From: JAFEDN01 sp963818985
GTDB taxonomy: Bacteria; Pseudomonadota; Gammaproteobacteria; Coxiellales; Coxiellaceae
NCBI GenBank assembly: GCA_963818985.1
Contig: CAWFUJ010000009.1
Coordinates: forward strand, 369,592 to 433,591
Length of the DNA stretch: 64,000 nucleotides
Reading direction: 5' to 3'
The position numbers and the translations under genes are program-made. Positions within the stretch are counted from its first letter, which is position 1, and every line of letters begins with the position of its first letter. The notes beneath the pieces are model-generated. The model made no database searches. It worked only from the letters and a program-made list of their open reading frames with translations, and was not told the DNA's origin. Below are positions 17,736 through 27,115 of the stretch, piece after piece.

Positions 17736-18809
17736 ATGACCTCATTGTCTTTAGCTGATATTGCTGAAAAAATAAGCGCCAAATTACACGGTGATCCGCA
17801 CTGCAAAATCGACCGTGTTGAGCCTCTGGCAGTTGCAAAACCTGGTGCAATTACTTTTCTTGCTAATCCGCGTTATCACCATTATCTGTTAACAACCACT
17901 GCCTCAGCAGTGATTCTACGTGCGGAAGACGTTAAGCAATGTAACACTAACGCTTTAGTGGTTGACAATCCTGAGTTACAGTTCGCGCGGTTATTAAATA
18001 TTTTATATCCGCAAACCAAACTTACACCCGGTATTCATTCCAGTGCTATTATTGGCAAAGACTGTCAAATTGATCCAAGTGTGAGTATTGGTGCTTATTG
18101 CGTCATCGAAGATCGGGTGGAGATTGACGCAGAGACTAGGGTAGGAGCAGGCTCAGTGATCGGTGCCGATTGCAAAATTGGAAGTTCTTGTCATATTTAC
18201 CCACGTGTGACTCTTTATAATCGAGTTAAATTAGGCAATAAAGTGATCGTCCATAGTGGAGCAGTGTTAGGTGCAGATGGATTTGGTTTAACCCATGATG
18301 GCCGTGGATGGGTGAAAATCCCGCAACTTGGTCAATTAATTATTGGCGATGACGTCGAAATTGGCGCTAATACCACCATTGATCGCGGTGCCTTGCAGAA
18401 TACCGTGATCGGCAATGGTGTTAAAATGGATAATTTAGTACAAATTGCTCATAACGTTAAAGTGGGTGATCATACCGCCATTGCCGGTTGCGTTGGCATT
18501 GCGGGTAGTGCTGAGATTGGCCGAAATTGTATGATTGGAGGCGGTGCTGGCATCAATGGCCATGTGAGTTTGACTGATCGAGTCATGGTGACGGGTATGA
18601 CGACAGTTATACAATCAGTAGAGGAGCCCGGAATTTATTCTTCCTCTATGAATTTACAGAAACATAGTGTTTGGCGGCGTAATATGCTACGCTTTGCGCA
18701 GTTAGATAAAATGGCCAAGCGATTAAGCCAGCTGGAGCAAAATTATGAACAGTGTAAAGGACAGATGCGAGGAGATAGCCATGATGCAGATGGACATCGA
18801 GACGATTAA
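17736..18809 (+). CDS. lpxD: UDP-3-O-acyl-glucosamine N-acyltransferase
   Basis: A 357-aa trimeric acyltransferase adding the second hydroxyacyl chain in lipid A synthesis. The N-terminal uridine-binding domain (ITFLANPRYHHYL) is followed by a left-handed beta-helix with many hexapeptide repeats and the catalytic-loop sequence VQIAHNVKVGDH (His). A C-terminal helix contains RRNMLRFAQLDKMAKRLSQL. Its 3' end overlaps fabZ. Confidence 0.96.
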   Translation: MTSLSLADIAEKISAKLHGDPHCKIDRVEPLAVAKPGAITFLANPRYHHYLLTTTASAVILRAEDVKQCNTNALVVDNPELQFARLLNILYPQTKLTPGIHSSAIIGKDCQIDPSVSIGAYCVIEDRVEIDAETRVGAGSVIGADCKIGSSCHIYPRVTLYNRVKLGNKVIVHSGAVLGADGFGLTHDGRGWVKIPQLGQLIIGDDVEIGANTTIDRGALQNTVIGNGVKMDNLVQIAHNVKVGDHTAIAGCVGIAGSAEIGRNCMIGGGAGINGHVSLTDRVMVTGMTTVIQSVEEPGIYSSSMNLQKHSVWRRNMLRFAQLDKMAKRLSQLEQNYEQCKGQMRGDSHDADGHRDD

Positions 18810-19227
18810 GAAGTTTTTACCGCATCGCTATCCATTTATAATGATTGATCGGGTCACCGAAGTTTTGCCGGGTCAATCACTGACGGCTATCAAAAATGTG
18901 ACTAACAACGAACCTTTTTTTGCCGGTCATTTTCCACTTAAAGCGGTCATGCCGGGTGTATTAATTATTGAAGCTATGGCCCAAGCAGCAGGTGTTTTAA
19001 TTTATGCAACTCTAGGAACTTTACCAGAAAATGAACTCTATTTTTTTGCCGGAATTGATAATGCCCGATTTAAGCGTTTGGTTGTCCCTGGTGATCAATT
19101 GACTTTACATATTGAACTAGGAAAACATCGTATGGAACTATGGAAGCTAAAAGGAACCGCATCGGTCAATGGCGAAATAGCTTGCACTGCTGAGTTCATG
19201 GTGATAAAGGAAAACCAACGTGATTGA
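18781..19227 (+). CDS. fabZ: 3-hydroxyacyl-ACP dehydratase
   Basis: A 148-aa hot-dog-fold dehydratase for beta-hydroxyacyl-ACP. The start at 18781 follows GAGGAG and matches family length; an in-frame ATG at 18745 adds 12 residues lying inside lpxD. Catalytic His in FFAGHFP and Glu in MPGVLIIEAMAQ are visible, as is the opening FLPHRYPFIMIDRV. It overlaps lpxD by 29 bases and lpxA by 8, implying coupled translation. Confidence 0.96.
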   Translation: MMQMDIETIKKFLPHRYPFIMIDRVTEVLPGQSLTAIKNVTNNEPFFAGHFPLKAVMPGVLIIEAMAQAAGVLIYATLGTLPENELYFFAGIDNARFKRLVVPGDQLTLHIELGKHRMELWKLKGTASVNGEIACTAEFMVIKENQRD

Positions 19228-20092
19228 TACCATGATGGATACCACTTACGGGATTGATTCTGCTATTCAGATTGATCCGCGAGCGATTATTGATCCCAGT
19301 ACCAAAATTGCTACCGGGGTTAAAATTGGTCCTTTTACCCGCATTGGTCCTGGAGTAGAAATTGGTGAAGGTACTACGATTTTTTCACATGTGGTCATCG
19401 ATAAAAATACCCGCATAGGAAAAAATAATAAGATCTATGACTTTGCGGCTCTTGGCGGTGATGCGCAAGACCTTACTCCTCAAGATGGCGAGACCTTTTT
19501 AGAAATCGGCGATAATAACACCTTCCGCGAATTTTGTACGGTGAACCGGGGTTCTAACAAAGCGCGCGGTGGTAGAGTCACGCGAATTGGCAACAATAAT
19601 TTATTTATGGCTTATATACATATTGGTCATGACTCCCAGGTTGGTAGCAACATTATTTTTGCTAACAATGCTTCAATTGCTGGACATGTCAGGATCGATG
19701 ATTATGCTAATTTAGGTGCATTTGCTGCGGTCCATCAATTTGTGCGCGTAGGAAGTTATAGTTTTTTAGGTCGTGCAACTAAAGTGTTCCAAGATATCTT
19801 ACCTTATATGTTAGTGATTGGTAATCCCGGATCACCGAATAGCTTAAATATTGTTGGTCTGAAACGTTACCAATTTAGTCGGCCATTGATCAGTGCTTTA
19901 AAAAGAGTTTATCAATTATTTTATCATCGTGATCTAAAATTAGTTGAAATTCGTGCTGAGTTAGTAGAAATGGCCAAAGTATACCCGCAGATTAATCTTT
20001 TCTTAGATATCCTAGATCAGTCATATAGAGGTATAGCGCGGCCGCGATTACGTAAATTCGTCCACTTAACTTTATCTACCCACAACGAATAG
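19220..20092 (+). CDS. lpxA: UDP-GlcNAc acyltransferase
   Basis: A 290-aa protein, somewhat longer than the usual ~262. It catalyses the first step of lipid A synthesis. It starts at GTG (19220) inside the fabZ stop region; ATG codons at 19232 and 19235 are alternatives. Hexapeptide repeats (IGPFTRIGPGVEIG) form the beta-helix, the catalytic His is in AAVHQFVRVG, and NIVGLKRYQFSR plus the C-terminal helices are conserved. lpxB, which normally follows, is absent. Confidence 0.94.
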   Translation: MIDTMMDTTYGIDSAIQIDPRAIIDPSTKIATGVKIGPFTRIGPGVEIGEGTTIFSHVVIDKNTRIGKNNKIYDFAALGGDAQDLTPQDGETFLEIGDNNTFREFCTVNRGSNKARGGRVTRIGNNNLFMAYIHIGHDSQVGSNIIFANNASIAGHVRIDDYANLGAFAAVHQFVRVGSYSFLGRATKVFQDILPYMLVIGNPGSPNSLNIVGLKRYQFSRPLISALKRVYQLFYHRDLKLVEIRAELVEMAKVYPQINLFLDILDQSYRGIARPRLRKFVHLTLSTHNE

Positions 20093-20099
20093 AAATATT

Positions 20100-20447
20100 T
20101 TAATTCACCTCGACAATCCCTTTCATACTCCAAAAATGATGACTGCAATGATAGGTATATTCACCTTGATTTTTAAAAACATGAGAGAATGTTTTTCCGG
20201 TTGCAATATCTCCCGATTTTAATTGAAAATTTGAACCTGTCACTGTATGCAGCGATGGGTCTTCATTGATCCAGGTGACTCTTTGTCCTCGGTTGACTAC
20301 AATTTTGAGAGGAAAAAAAGAGTTGTTGGCTATGTGAACCGTAGTAGTCTTAACAGGTTTTGCTGCTCTGGGGTTTTGCACGGGGTAACATGCAGTCAAA
20401 AGCACAGCCGAAGCCATAATCGCCCATATTGTCGCAGTTTTTCTCAT
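20100..20447 (-). CDS. Cupredoxin-fold (plastocyanin-like) lipoprotein
   Basis: A 115-aa protein. The start at 20447 follows a GGAG site; a longer frame adds 5 residues. The N-terminus is a lipoprotein signal with lipobox LLTAC. The rest is one blue-copper domain: HIANNSFFPLKIVVNRGQRV, then PSLHTVTG (first copper His) and YHCSHHFWSMKG, giving Cys, His and Met ligands in the correct spacing. It probably carries electrons or copper in the envelope. Convergent with lpxA, 7 bases apart. Confidence 0.85.
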   Translation of the reverse strand: MRKTATIWAIMASAVLLTACYPVQNPRAAKPVKTTTVHIANNSFFPLKIVVNRGQRVTWINEDPSLHTVTGSNFQLKSGDIATGKTFSHVFKNQGEYTYHCSHHFWSMKGIVEVN

Positions 20448-20543
20448 ATATGCTCCAGTCAATAACTTGGTAAAATGATCATAACAATTTTAACTGCTGA
20501 CGAATATAGGACTTGTTGACAATTGTCATTGGGGGCGTTAGTT

Positions 20544-20662
20544 GTCATCCCGCGGCTTGAGCGCGGGATCCATACTGACTTACAAGCTTGCATGGATCCC
20601 GCGCTCAAGCCGCGGGATGGCATTTCTGGGTTGCTTTCGCTTCGCTCTGGGTCGCAATGACG
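20544..20662. repeat. Long palindromic repeat (CATCCCGCGG family)
   Basis: GTCATCCCGCGGCTTGAGCG and the rest of a ~30-base arm are repeated inverted at 20591-20620, separated by an 18-base loop; each arm also contains a smaller hairpin. A further module (TTGCTTTCGCTTCGCTCTGG then TCGCAATGACGG) follows to 20662. It fills the gap between the cupredoxin gene and the end of the barrel protein gene. Confidence 0.8.
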
Positions 20663-20680
20663 GTATTTTCGATCCCCTAA

Positions 20681-23188
20681 TTATTGCAGAGAAATCTTAT
20701 TGATATAACTTGGTTTTTGATCCTTATCTGTATTTGAATATTCCCAAATAATGGTTGCATTACCGTTATTGTCGGATTTAATAGCGGGGGACATGGAATA
20801 CTGTACACAGTCGGTATTAGTATCTGGAGAAGTGGCTTCTCCAGGACAAACGAAAGGATTAGCATTTCCTAAACTGACATCCGGATTGGAAACATCTGGA
20901 TTGCCAGTTATGGTGTAAGATTTATTTTTATCTAATTGATGAACGTACAAAGTTGCATAATTATAACCATATCTGCCAATAATTTGTTTTTCATTTTCGC
21001 CTGTGCCTTTAATTTCCAAATTATGACTCACCAGGATAGACAGGGTATCGCCAGTCTTTGTCTTGATAGTACTTTGACCGGCCGCTTTACTATTGGCATT
21101 GATTGTTAACGCATAGTTTTGATTTATATCCTGAGGCAAAGCAACATTCACCGTCATTTGATTATTATTAATCGTGACGCCGCCATGATAACTACTGGAG
21201 GCAGTGAAAGAGAGCTGATCATTCGTGAAATTTATAACCGTGCCTGCTTTCATATACCTCACACATGAATTGATTAAATTGAAAGTTTGTGGAGTTGCGG
21301 TATTGGTTGGTTGGGTTGCGATCATTTTGTTAATAACGCAAGCCGAACTATCCCATTGCAAGATAACATCAGCAGCAGGATTAACCTTAACGTTTAACAC
21401 AGCAGGATTGCCAGGCATGGGGTCAGAATCATCTGCAGATTTTACTGTTAAATTTGCCGTTTGATTGCCAATGAAATTGGTGTCAAACGTGTTATTACTG
21501 GCTGCTTTTCTAACTAAATAATAATGCCCTGTATTATCTGATCTAATTGCCCAATTGGGATCTTCCGGATTTTGTAAACTGAATTTAACTGAGTTTGAAG
21601 TTTGATTGGATTGGAGTAAAGCATTTAGATTAATTGAATTGGGTATATCGGTCACATCTAAATTAATTGTACTGCCGGCTTTGATTTTATCCTTATCCCA
21701 TTGCGGTTCATTATTAGAATTATAGCCCACATCTAATTCAAGTTGGGCGACGGCCTGAATAGGTTTAATTAAACCTTTACGATATCCATTCGCGGTGATG
21801 GTGACGATATATATGGTGGGATCGCCATTGCTAATCGCACTATTGGGTATGGGCGCAGTTGAGTAAATAGTTGAGTAATAACCTGAGCCATTGTCAGGTT
21901 GTAAAGCAATGTTTAATTGGGTCGAAGAATCATCTTGTTTCTTATTCAGATCAGTGGTATTGACGCTGATACTATAATCAATACGGTCGTACATCGAAGG
22001 ATCGAAGTTAAATATATCGCGGGTATTTACAGCGGTGATATATTCACCGGTGAGAACCTTTTGTGGCTTGGGGTTGGTAACAGACATGGTAAATGCTTTG
22101 ACGGCTTCATCTTTGATGGCTAAAACACGATTAGCATGGACAACGGGTTTCTGGACCCAGTTTTTTAGAGCATCAAAGCTTTCAACCTGTGGCACGGAAT
22201 AGTAGGTCACAGGATAAGATAAAGCCAGGGTGATGGTTGTGCTATTCGGTTGCCTAGCAAGACCTTGTGAATATTCTCCAGTGACAGCTGCTTCGATATG
22301 TGCCGGGAAAATTTGACTAAAGCGGACGCGGCTGTCATTTTCCGCCGCGTTATGGATATAACCAGTGGTGAGTTTAGTATAACGGGTAAACAGATGCTCA
22401 ATACCGATATCATAGGCAATTGTAGTATTTTTTTGATTATCTTCATATTGGGTGTCATACGATAAATGGCTATAGCCGCCACCTAGAGAAATGAGCGTAT
22501 TGCGAAACGGAGCAAGACTGATTGCGGCGGTAGCCGTTTCTTCAGTACCACCGGCAATACGGCGCAAATTTAAACGAGGATCATTATTTTGATAATAAAT
22601 AATATCTGATAAATTTTTATTATTGGCTTTAATATAATAGCCACTCACATCAAAACTACGTAATAATTGTTTCCCAAATAAATAACGATACGCAGCGCCG
22701 AAAGCGTTTTGACTCACCCATTCATTCACCTGACCGCTGGCGAAATCAAACGGTAAGTTTTGGGCAAGATATTCATAGGTAATTTTCATTTGTTGTTGTA
22801 AATTAAATCCATGCACTAAAGTGACGTTGGCCCGTCTTTCATTCTGTCCATATCCAAATTGTGCATAAATTCCATTGGCGTAAAAAATTTGAGTAAAACT
22901 AATTTCGGGTATCCAGCCCAGGTCGGTATCATAGCGAACGCCCGCGCTAACCGGTCCATTCAATCCTAGCGCTTCGGTATTGATGGTAATATTTTGTGGT
23001 TCAGTTGGTTGTTCGGAATTGATATATTGAGTTTTTTCAATACAATCCATGACCGTGGTCGCATCGGCGCAAGCAAATGTTTCACTGAAAGCATCATTTT
23101 CAGCGTGGCCGGTATTAAACACCAGTGATGGTAAAAAAGTTAGGGTACAAATACTTAAAAAATTGGAAAATCGAAACGTGATTGACAT
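20681..23188 (-). CDS. Surface protein with N-terminal beta-barrel and C-terminal passenger
   Basis: An 835-aa protein with a signal peptide (cleavage near GHA, residue ~29). Residues ~60-335 alternate polar and hydrophobic residues with aromatic girdles and short turns (PEISFTQIFYANGIYAQFGY; NTLISLGGGYSHLSYDT; TITLALSYPVTYY), consistent with a ~12-strand outer-membrane barrel. Residues ~340-835 look like several Ig-like or cadherin-like beta-sandwich units (LELDVGYNSNNEP, SVKFSLQNPEDPNW, AVLNVKVNPAAD). Barrel first and passenger last is the order of inverse autotransporters (intimin/invasin, type Ve), but I see no LysM or recognised intimin motif. It may be an adhesin. Function is inferred from architecture only. 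Confidence 0.6.
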   Translation of the reverse strand: MSITFRFSNFLSICTLTFLPSLVFNTGHAENDAFSETFACADATTVMDCIEKTQYINSEQPTEPQNITINTEALGLNGPVSAGVRYDTDLGWIPEISFTQIFYANGIYAQFGYGQNERRANVTLVHGFNLQQQMKITYEYLAQNLPFDFASGQVNEWVSQNAFGAAYRYLFGKQLLRSFDVSGYYIKANNKNLSDIIYYQNNDPRLNLRRIAGGTEETATAAISLAPFRNTLISLGGGYSHLSYDTQYEDNQKNTTIAYDIGIEHLFTRYTKLTTGYIHNAAENDSRVRFSQIFPAHIEAAVTGEYSQGLARQPNSTTITLALSYPVTYYSVPQVESFDALKNWVQKPVVHANRVLAIKDEAVKAFTMSVTNPKPQKVLTGEYITAVNTRDIFNFDPSMYDRIDYSISVNTTDLNKKQDDSSTQLNIALQPDNGSGYYSTIYSTAPIPNSAISNGDPTIYIVTITANGYRKGLIKPIQAVAQLELDVGYNSNNEPQWDKDKIKAGSTINLDVTDIPNSINLNALLQSNQTSNSVKFSLQNPEDPNWAIRSDNTGHYYLVRKAASNNTFDTNFIGNQTANLTVKSADDSDPMPGNPAVLNVKVNPAADVILQWDSSACVINKMIATQPTNTATPQTFNLINSCVRYMKAGTVINFTNDQLSFTASSSYHGGVTINNNQMTVNVALPQDINQNYALTINANSKAAGQSTIKTKTGDTLSILVSHNLEIKGTGENEKQIIGRYGYNYATLYVHQLDKNKSYTITGNPDVSNPDVSLGNANPFVCPGEATSPDTNTDCVQYSMSPAIKSDNNGNATIIWEYSNTDKDQKPSYINKISLQ

Positions 23189-23430
23189 GAATAAAATCCA
23201 TTACCTTATTGAAATGTGAAGTAAAAAAACTTTCTCATGTCCTTGAGACCTTTTTAGTTCAATCATTGAACATTTTTTTAAAAATAAAACCTAACCGCCA
23301 TACCATGGGGTTATAAAACCCGGCCATTATACACAAAAATTATTAAGGAAAAATTAAATCTGTAAAAAAATTGATAATAAAATTGAATAAAGATCAGAAT
23401 TATTAGCCCAAGGTCGAAAGTCTGGAATTG

Positions 23431-25233
23431 TTATCCCAGACTTAGCCTTTTTCGCTGGGTGAGTCTTGCTTTTTCTTCATTGTCCTTTGCTGCGTCTTCA
23501 AGCGCATTGTTGACAATTCTGGCACGCATCAGAGACTTAAAAGGTTTGAATTTGGAATAAAAATCCACATAGCCTTTGACATTCAGACGCCCCAATGAGC
23601 TTTGGTTGCATTTTGCCGCCTGGATTGCTTGGGAAATAATAGGTGGAAGTCGCTGAACTTCCTTTGCTTCTCGCAAATCAATGATTAACTGGAGGTTATG
23701 TAGAATAATAATTGTGCGAGGCAACGGTGTGCTATCAATGCCACCTCGAAAACGGCGACTGGTTTCCCTCAATTGCAATATGTGTTGCCATGAAAGAAAG
23801 TTAAATATTGCCTCATTGATGGTAAAAGGAACTGTGGGTGCAAAAGGAACTATCTGAAATTGAGTTTCATTTTTTTTGTCTTCCACCAATTGAGTTGAAG
23901 AAGAGGGATTTTTATTCGATTTTTTTTCTTGATCAAGCGTCGCATGAATAAAATCAATTTTTTTCAATTCAAGAGCCATTTTTTTTTGAAAGGTTGGTTC
24001 GAAACTCCCAAAAAATGGTGAGGATTTAATGATTATAAGATCGGTTAACAATTTTTCAAGCTCACTACAGGCAAATGTTATTTTATTATTGATGTATGTT
24101 TCAGCTACTTTCTGAAGTATCTTTTCTATGCTTTCATTATAGCGATCGGAAAATGAAACTAACTGAGGATCGGTTATAATTTCAGGTATGGACGAGATGG
24201 TAATGTTGCCCCAGTTTTGAACTGTTTCAGCATTTTTTTCTAAATAATATATTTTATTTCTAATACTTTCTAAAACTGAAATCCGTATATACAAGCCGAG
24301 TGGATTTAATTTTTCATGTTGACTATCAAGTTGACTATCAAAAAGAGCCCCACTTACTTCTACTGCTAGTTTTCTTAAGCGACTTCTTGCACTGAATTTA
24401 ACTTCCCTGGGCTGAAAGGTTTTAAAATCTGCCTTTGGTTGCCATTTCACATCTACTATTTTTGTTTCTTGATATTTCTTATTATCTAATCCCAGACTTA
24501 GAGTTTCTGAGAGAGAAAGCAGGCCTGTGACTGTTTCCGGTAATGTACCGCCCATCATTTTTCTGCAGATTCCTACTATCTGTAAAAGATCATTGTTAAA
24601 TTCCGCATATCTTGGTTGAGAATCAATAAAAAATATTTTTTGCTTATCTTCAGAAACAATAATATTAAATGCAGTTATATTCCTGTGTAAAAAATCAGGA
24701 AACTGCTTTTTTATTCGTCGAAATTCTAAAATTATTTTAATCGCTATAGATTCGGCTTCAGCAGTTGATAACTGTTTTGCTTCAATCAAGAAGGCCAAAT
24801 CATTGCCTAAATAGGGTAAAACTGATATATCAAAACGGATGCCCTTGCTGCTGCTCATGCCGCGTTGACCATGTTCTATGATCTGTTGCGTCCCCATAAA
24901 GCTCCCAAAGGCAGCCCAATACTGAGGATATAACAGCACAAATTGAGCGACGGCGACTTTTGTGGAGTACTTATTAGATCTATAGTCTACCCGGACTTTT
25001 TTTAACACGATCCTTGGTAAGGATTCGTCGGCGATGACTGGTTCTAAACAATGCAATGTCGTGCCACTGCCCCCCGACAAATTGATGGTCGAGTCATATT
25101 GATATGGTTTTCCATCCATTGTAAGAGTGGGGTTTTTACTTTCCTCAGTGGTGTTGTGTGGAAAATTTTGAGGCCAATACCGAACATCTGCGGGGAACGA
25201 ACCGAGAACATTTAATTTTATTTCTTTTTTCAT
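23431..25233 (-). CDS. Protein-kinase-like protein with F-box-like segment, candidate effector
   Basis: A 600-aa protein with no signal peptide. Residues ~52-210 resemble a divergent kinase: glycine loop GGSGTT (54-59), a VLKK lysine (78-79), HRN-ITAFN (183-190) where kinases have HRD-xxxxN, and FIDSQP (D204) in the DFG position. The catalytic-loop Asp is Asn, so it may be a pseudokinase. Residues ~469-500 (INEAIFNFLSWQHILQLRET then SRRFR) read like an F-box. The C-terminus has an acidic block (EDAAKDNEEKAR), similar to E-block Dot/Icm signals. It diverges from the DUF47-pit pair. All three domain assignments are by eye and need profile searches. Confidence 0.5.
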   Translation of the reverse strand: MKKEIKLNVLGSFPADVRYWPQNFPHNTTEESKNPTLTMDGKPYQYDSTINLSGGSGTTLHCLEPVIADESLPRIVLKKVRVDYRSNKYSTKVAVAQFVLLYPQYWAAFGSFMGTQQIIEHGQRGMSSSKGIRFDISVLPYLGNDLAFLIEAKQLSTAEAESIAIKIILEFRRIKKQFPDFLHRNITAFNIIVSEDKQKIFFIDSQPRYAEFNNDLLQIVGICRKMMGGTLPETVTGLLSLSETLSLGLDNKKYQETKIVDVKWQPKADFKTFQPREVKFSARSRLRKLAVEVSGALFDSQLDSQHEKLNPLGLYIRISVLESIRNKIYYLEKNAETVQNWGNITISSIPEIITDPQLVSFSDRYNESIEKILQKVAETYINNKITFACSELEKLLTDLIIIKSSPFFGSFEPTFQKKMALELKKIDFIHATLDQEKKSNKNPSSSTQLVEDKKNETQFQIVPFAPTVPFTINEAIFNFLSWQHILQLRETSRRFRGGIDSTPLPRTIIILHNLQLIIDLREAKEVQRLPPIISQAIQAAKCNQSSLGRLNVKGYVDFYSKFKPFKSLMRARIVNNALEDAAKDNEEKARLTQRKRLSLG

Positions 25234-25414
25234 TTTTTAACCCTTTTTTTAAATTGATAGTCTGATTCTGGGCGACTACGCATCGCGATGCCAAATTCTG
25301 AATCTTTATCTTAAACGAATAGTGCCCAATAAGCAATTAGCTTGCCTGGCTCTTGATATCGATGAGTTGAGTCGGTAAACTAGCCCGCTGTGGTTGTATT
25401 TGAGAGGTTGATGT

Positions 25415-26041
25415 GTGTTGAAAAAGCTGTTGCCAAAACAGGATAATTTTTTTGAGCTTTTTGAACAGGCCGCTTATCAGCTTGAGAGCGCTGCCAAACA
25501 TTTTCTCAATCTCACCAATGACTTATCTCACGCCGGTGATTATGCTAAATTAATTGCCGAGCATGAATCTACCGCTGATAATTATGCCCGCGCAACTTTT
25601 GATCTTTTGCATAAAGCATTCATTACTCCTTTTGATCGCCATGATATCCATCATTTAACTCGTAAGTTGGATGATATACTGGATATTATTAACCGAACCA
25701 CTCAACGCATTGTGCTTTATCAATTTAAATTATTACCAGCAAATATCCCAATTATTGCCGATTTAGTTCTTGCGGCAGTGCGTGATTTAACTAAAGCTTT
25801 GCATCAACTCAAAAATTTAAAAAATGCTTCGGCTATTATTAAACTTTGCAATTCAATTAGTGAGTATGACGGTAGGGCTGAACAAATCATGTTAGAGGGG
25901 GTCGATAAACTTTTTGTCGAAGAACATGATTTTAAATATTTGTTGAAAGCCAAAGAAATATATGAATATAGCACGGATATTGTTCACGAATGTCACGACC
26001 TAGCAGATATTATTAAAGGTATTGTGTTGGAGTATTCGTGA
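25415..26041 (+). CDS. DUF47 (PhoU-like) phosphate-transport regulator
   Basis: A 208-aa all-helical protein opening LLPKQDNFFELFEQAA, the start typical of DUF47. HDIHHLTRKLDDILDIIN and the later EYDGRAEQIM region are the conserved helices. DUF47 proteins are encoded next to Pit transporters and modulate them. The GTG at 25415 or TTG at 25418 follows GAGAGG. The end overlaps the pit start (GTGATGA). Confidence 0.88.
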   Translation: MLKKLLPKQDNFFELFEQAAYQLESAAKHFLNLTNDLSHAGDYAKLIAEHESTADNYARATFDLLHKAFITPFDRHDIHHLTRKLDDILDIINRTTQRIVLYQFKLLPANIPIIADLVLAAVRDLTKALHQLKNLKNASAIIKLCNSISEYDGRAEQIMLEGVDKLFVEEHDFKYLLKAKEIYEYSTDIVHECHDLADIIKGIVLEYS

Positions 26042-27048
26042 TGAGTCACGAATTAATGTTTGTTTTTTTTCTGGTTGGTTTGGCATTAGTTTTTGATTTT
26101 TTGAATGGATTTCATGATTCTGCTAATTCGATTGCCACCATTGTGTCTACTCGCACCTTGAAACCGCACTGGGCGGTGATATGGGCCGCATTTTTTAATT
26201 TTATCGCTTTCTTATTTTTTAAACTCCATGTGGCCGATACCATGGGTACTGGTTTAATAGACCCGAACATTGTGGATAAACAACTTATTTTAACCACACT
26301 ATGCGGAGCCATTTTTTGGAATATTCTAACTTGGTACTACGGAATTCCATCGAGTTCATCGCATGCTCTCATAGGTGGATTAGTGGGCTCAAGCTTGGCA
26401 AAAGCTGGAATCCATTCCATACAATTTGCGGGTATCAGCAAGGTCGTTGCCTCTATTTTTTTATCGCCATTACTAGGTTTTTTCCTAGGATTATTGTTAA
26501 TGTATGCGGTCACTATGATTTTTTTTCATTATACGCGTGCTAAAGTCGATAAATGGTTTCAACGAGTTCAGCTATTCTCTTCAGCATTAATGAGTCTAGG
26601 GCATGGTGGGAATGATGCGCAAAAAACCATGGGAATTATTGCTATTTTATTATTCTCTTCTAATTTGCTAGGACCAAAATTTTATATCCCATTGTGGGTG
26701 ATTATTACCTGTAATTTCGTGATGGCGCTGGGTACATTATTGGGCGGGTGGCGTATTGTAAAAACCATGGGAATGCGCATTACTAAATTAAAACCGGTGC
26801 ATGGAAGTTGTGCTGAATTTGCCGGTGCTTTTACTTTATTTATAGCCACCCATTTTGGTATACCCGTTTCAACCACTCATACAATTGCTGGAGCAATTTT
26901 TGGTGTGGGTTCAAGTAATAATGCTTCCGCAGTGCGTTGGGGGCTTGCACAACGAATTGTGTTAGCATGGGTGATTACCTTGCCAGCAGCAGGACTTTTT
27001 TCAGCTCTGATGTGGCTAGCTATCCATTGGTTTGGAATTTTATTTTAA
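26041..27048 (+). CDS. Low-affinity inorganic phosphate transporter (Pit family)
   Basis: A 335-aa inner-membrane protein with about ten hydrophobic helices. The duplicated family signature is present: FDFLNGFHDSANSIATIVST near the start and GHGGNDAQKTMGI in the middle, plus PSSSSHALIGGLVGS and VSTTHTIAGAIFGVG. Pit proteins move metal-phosphate with protons. The ATG at 26041 overlaps the stop of the DUF47 gene; a GTG one codon upstream is possible. Confidence 0.95.
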   Translation: MSHELMFVFFLVGLALVFDFLNGFHDSANSIATIVSTRTLKPHWAVIWAAFFNFIAFLFFKLHVADTMGTGLIDPNIVDKQLILTTLCGAIFWNILTWYYGIPSSSSHALIGGLVGSSLAKAGIHSIQFAGISKVVASIFLSPLLGFFLGLLLMYAVTMIFFHYTRAKVDKWFQRVQLFSSALMSLGHGGNDAQKTMGIIAILLFSSNLLGPKFYIPLWVIITCNFVMALGTLLGGWRIVKTMGMRITKLKPVHGSCAEFAGAFTLFIATHFGIPVSTTHTIAGAIFGVGSSNNASAVRWGLAQRIVLAWVITLPAAGLFSALMWLAIHWFGILF

Positions 27049-27115
27049 AAATTATCCTGGAAGTGTCATTCCCAGAGTGTCATCCCGGAAAATGCGAAAT
27101 ATTAGGAGATTTGTT

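Noticed and set aside
23265..23290. Hairpin GTTCAATCATTGAAC followed by T7, looking like a plus-strand terminator
   Set aside because: No plus-strand gene precedes it; both neighbours are on the minus strand, where the T-run is on the wrong side.
23401..23440. Stem AAGTCTGG/CCAGACTT at the end of the kinase-like gene
   Set aside because: It overlaps the stop codon and lacks a T-run on the minus strand, so it is not a convincing terminator.
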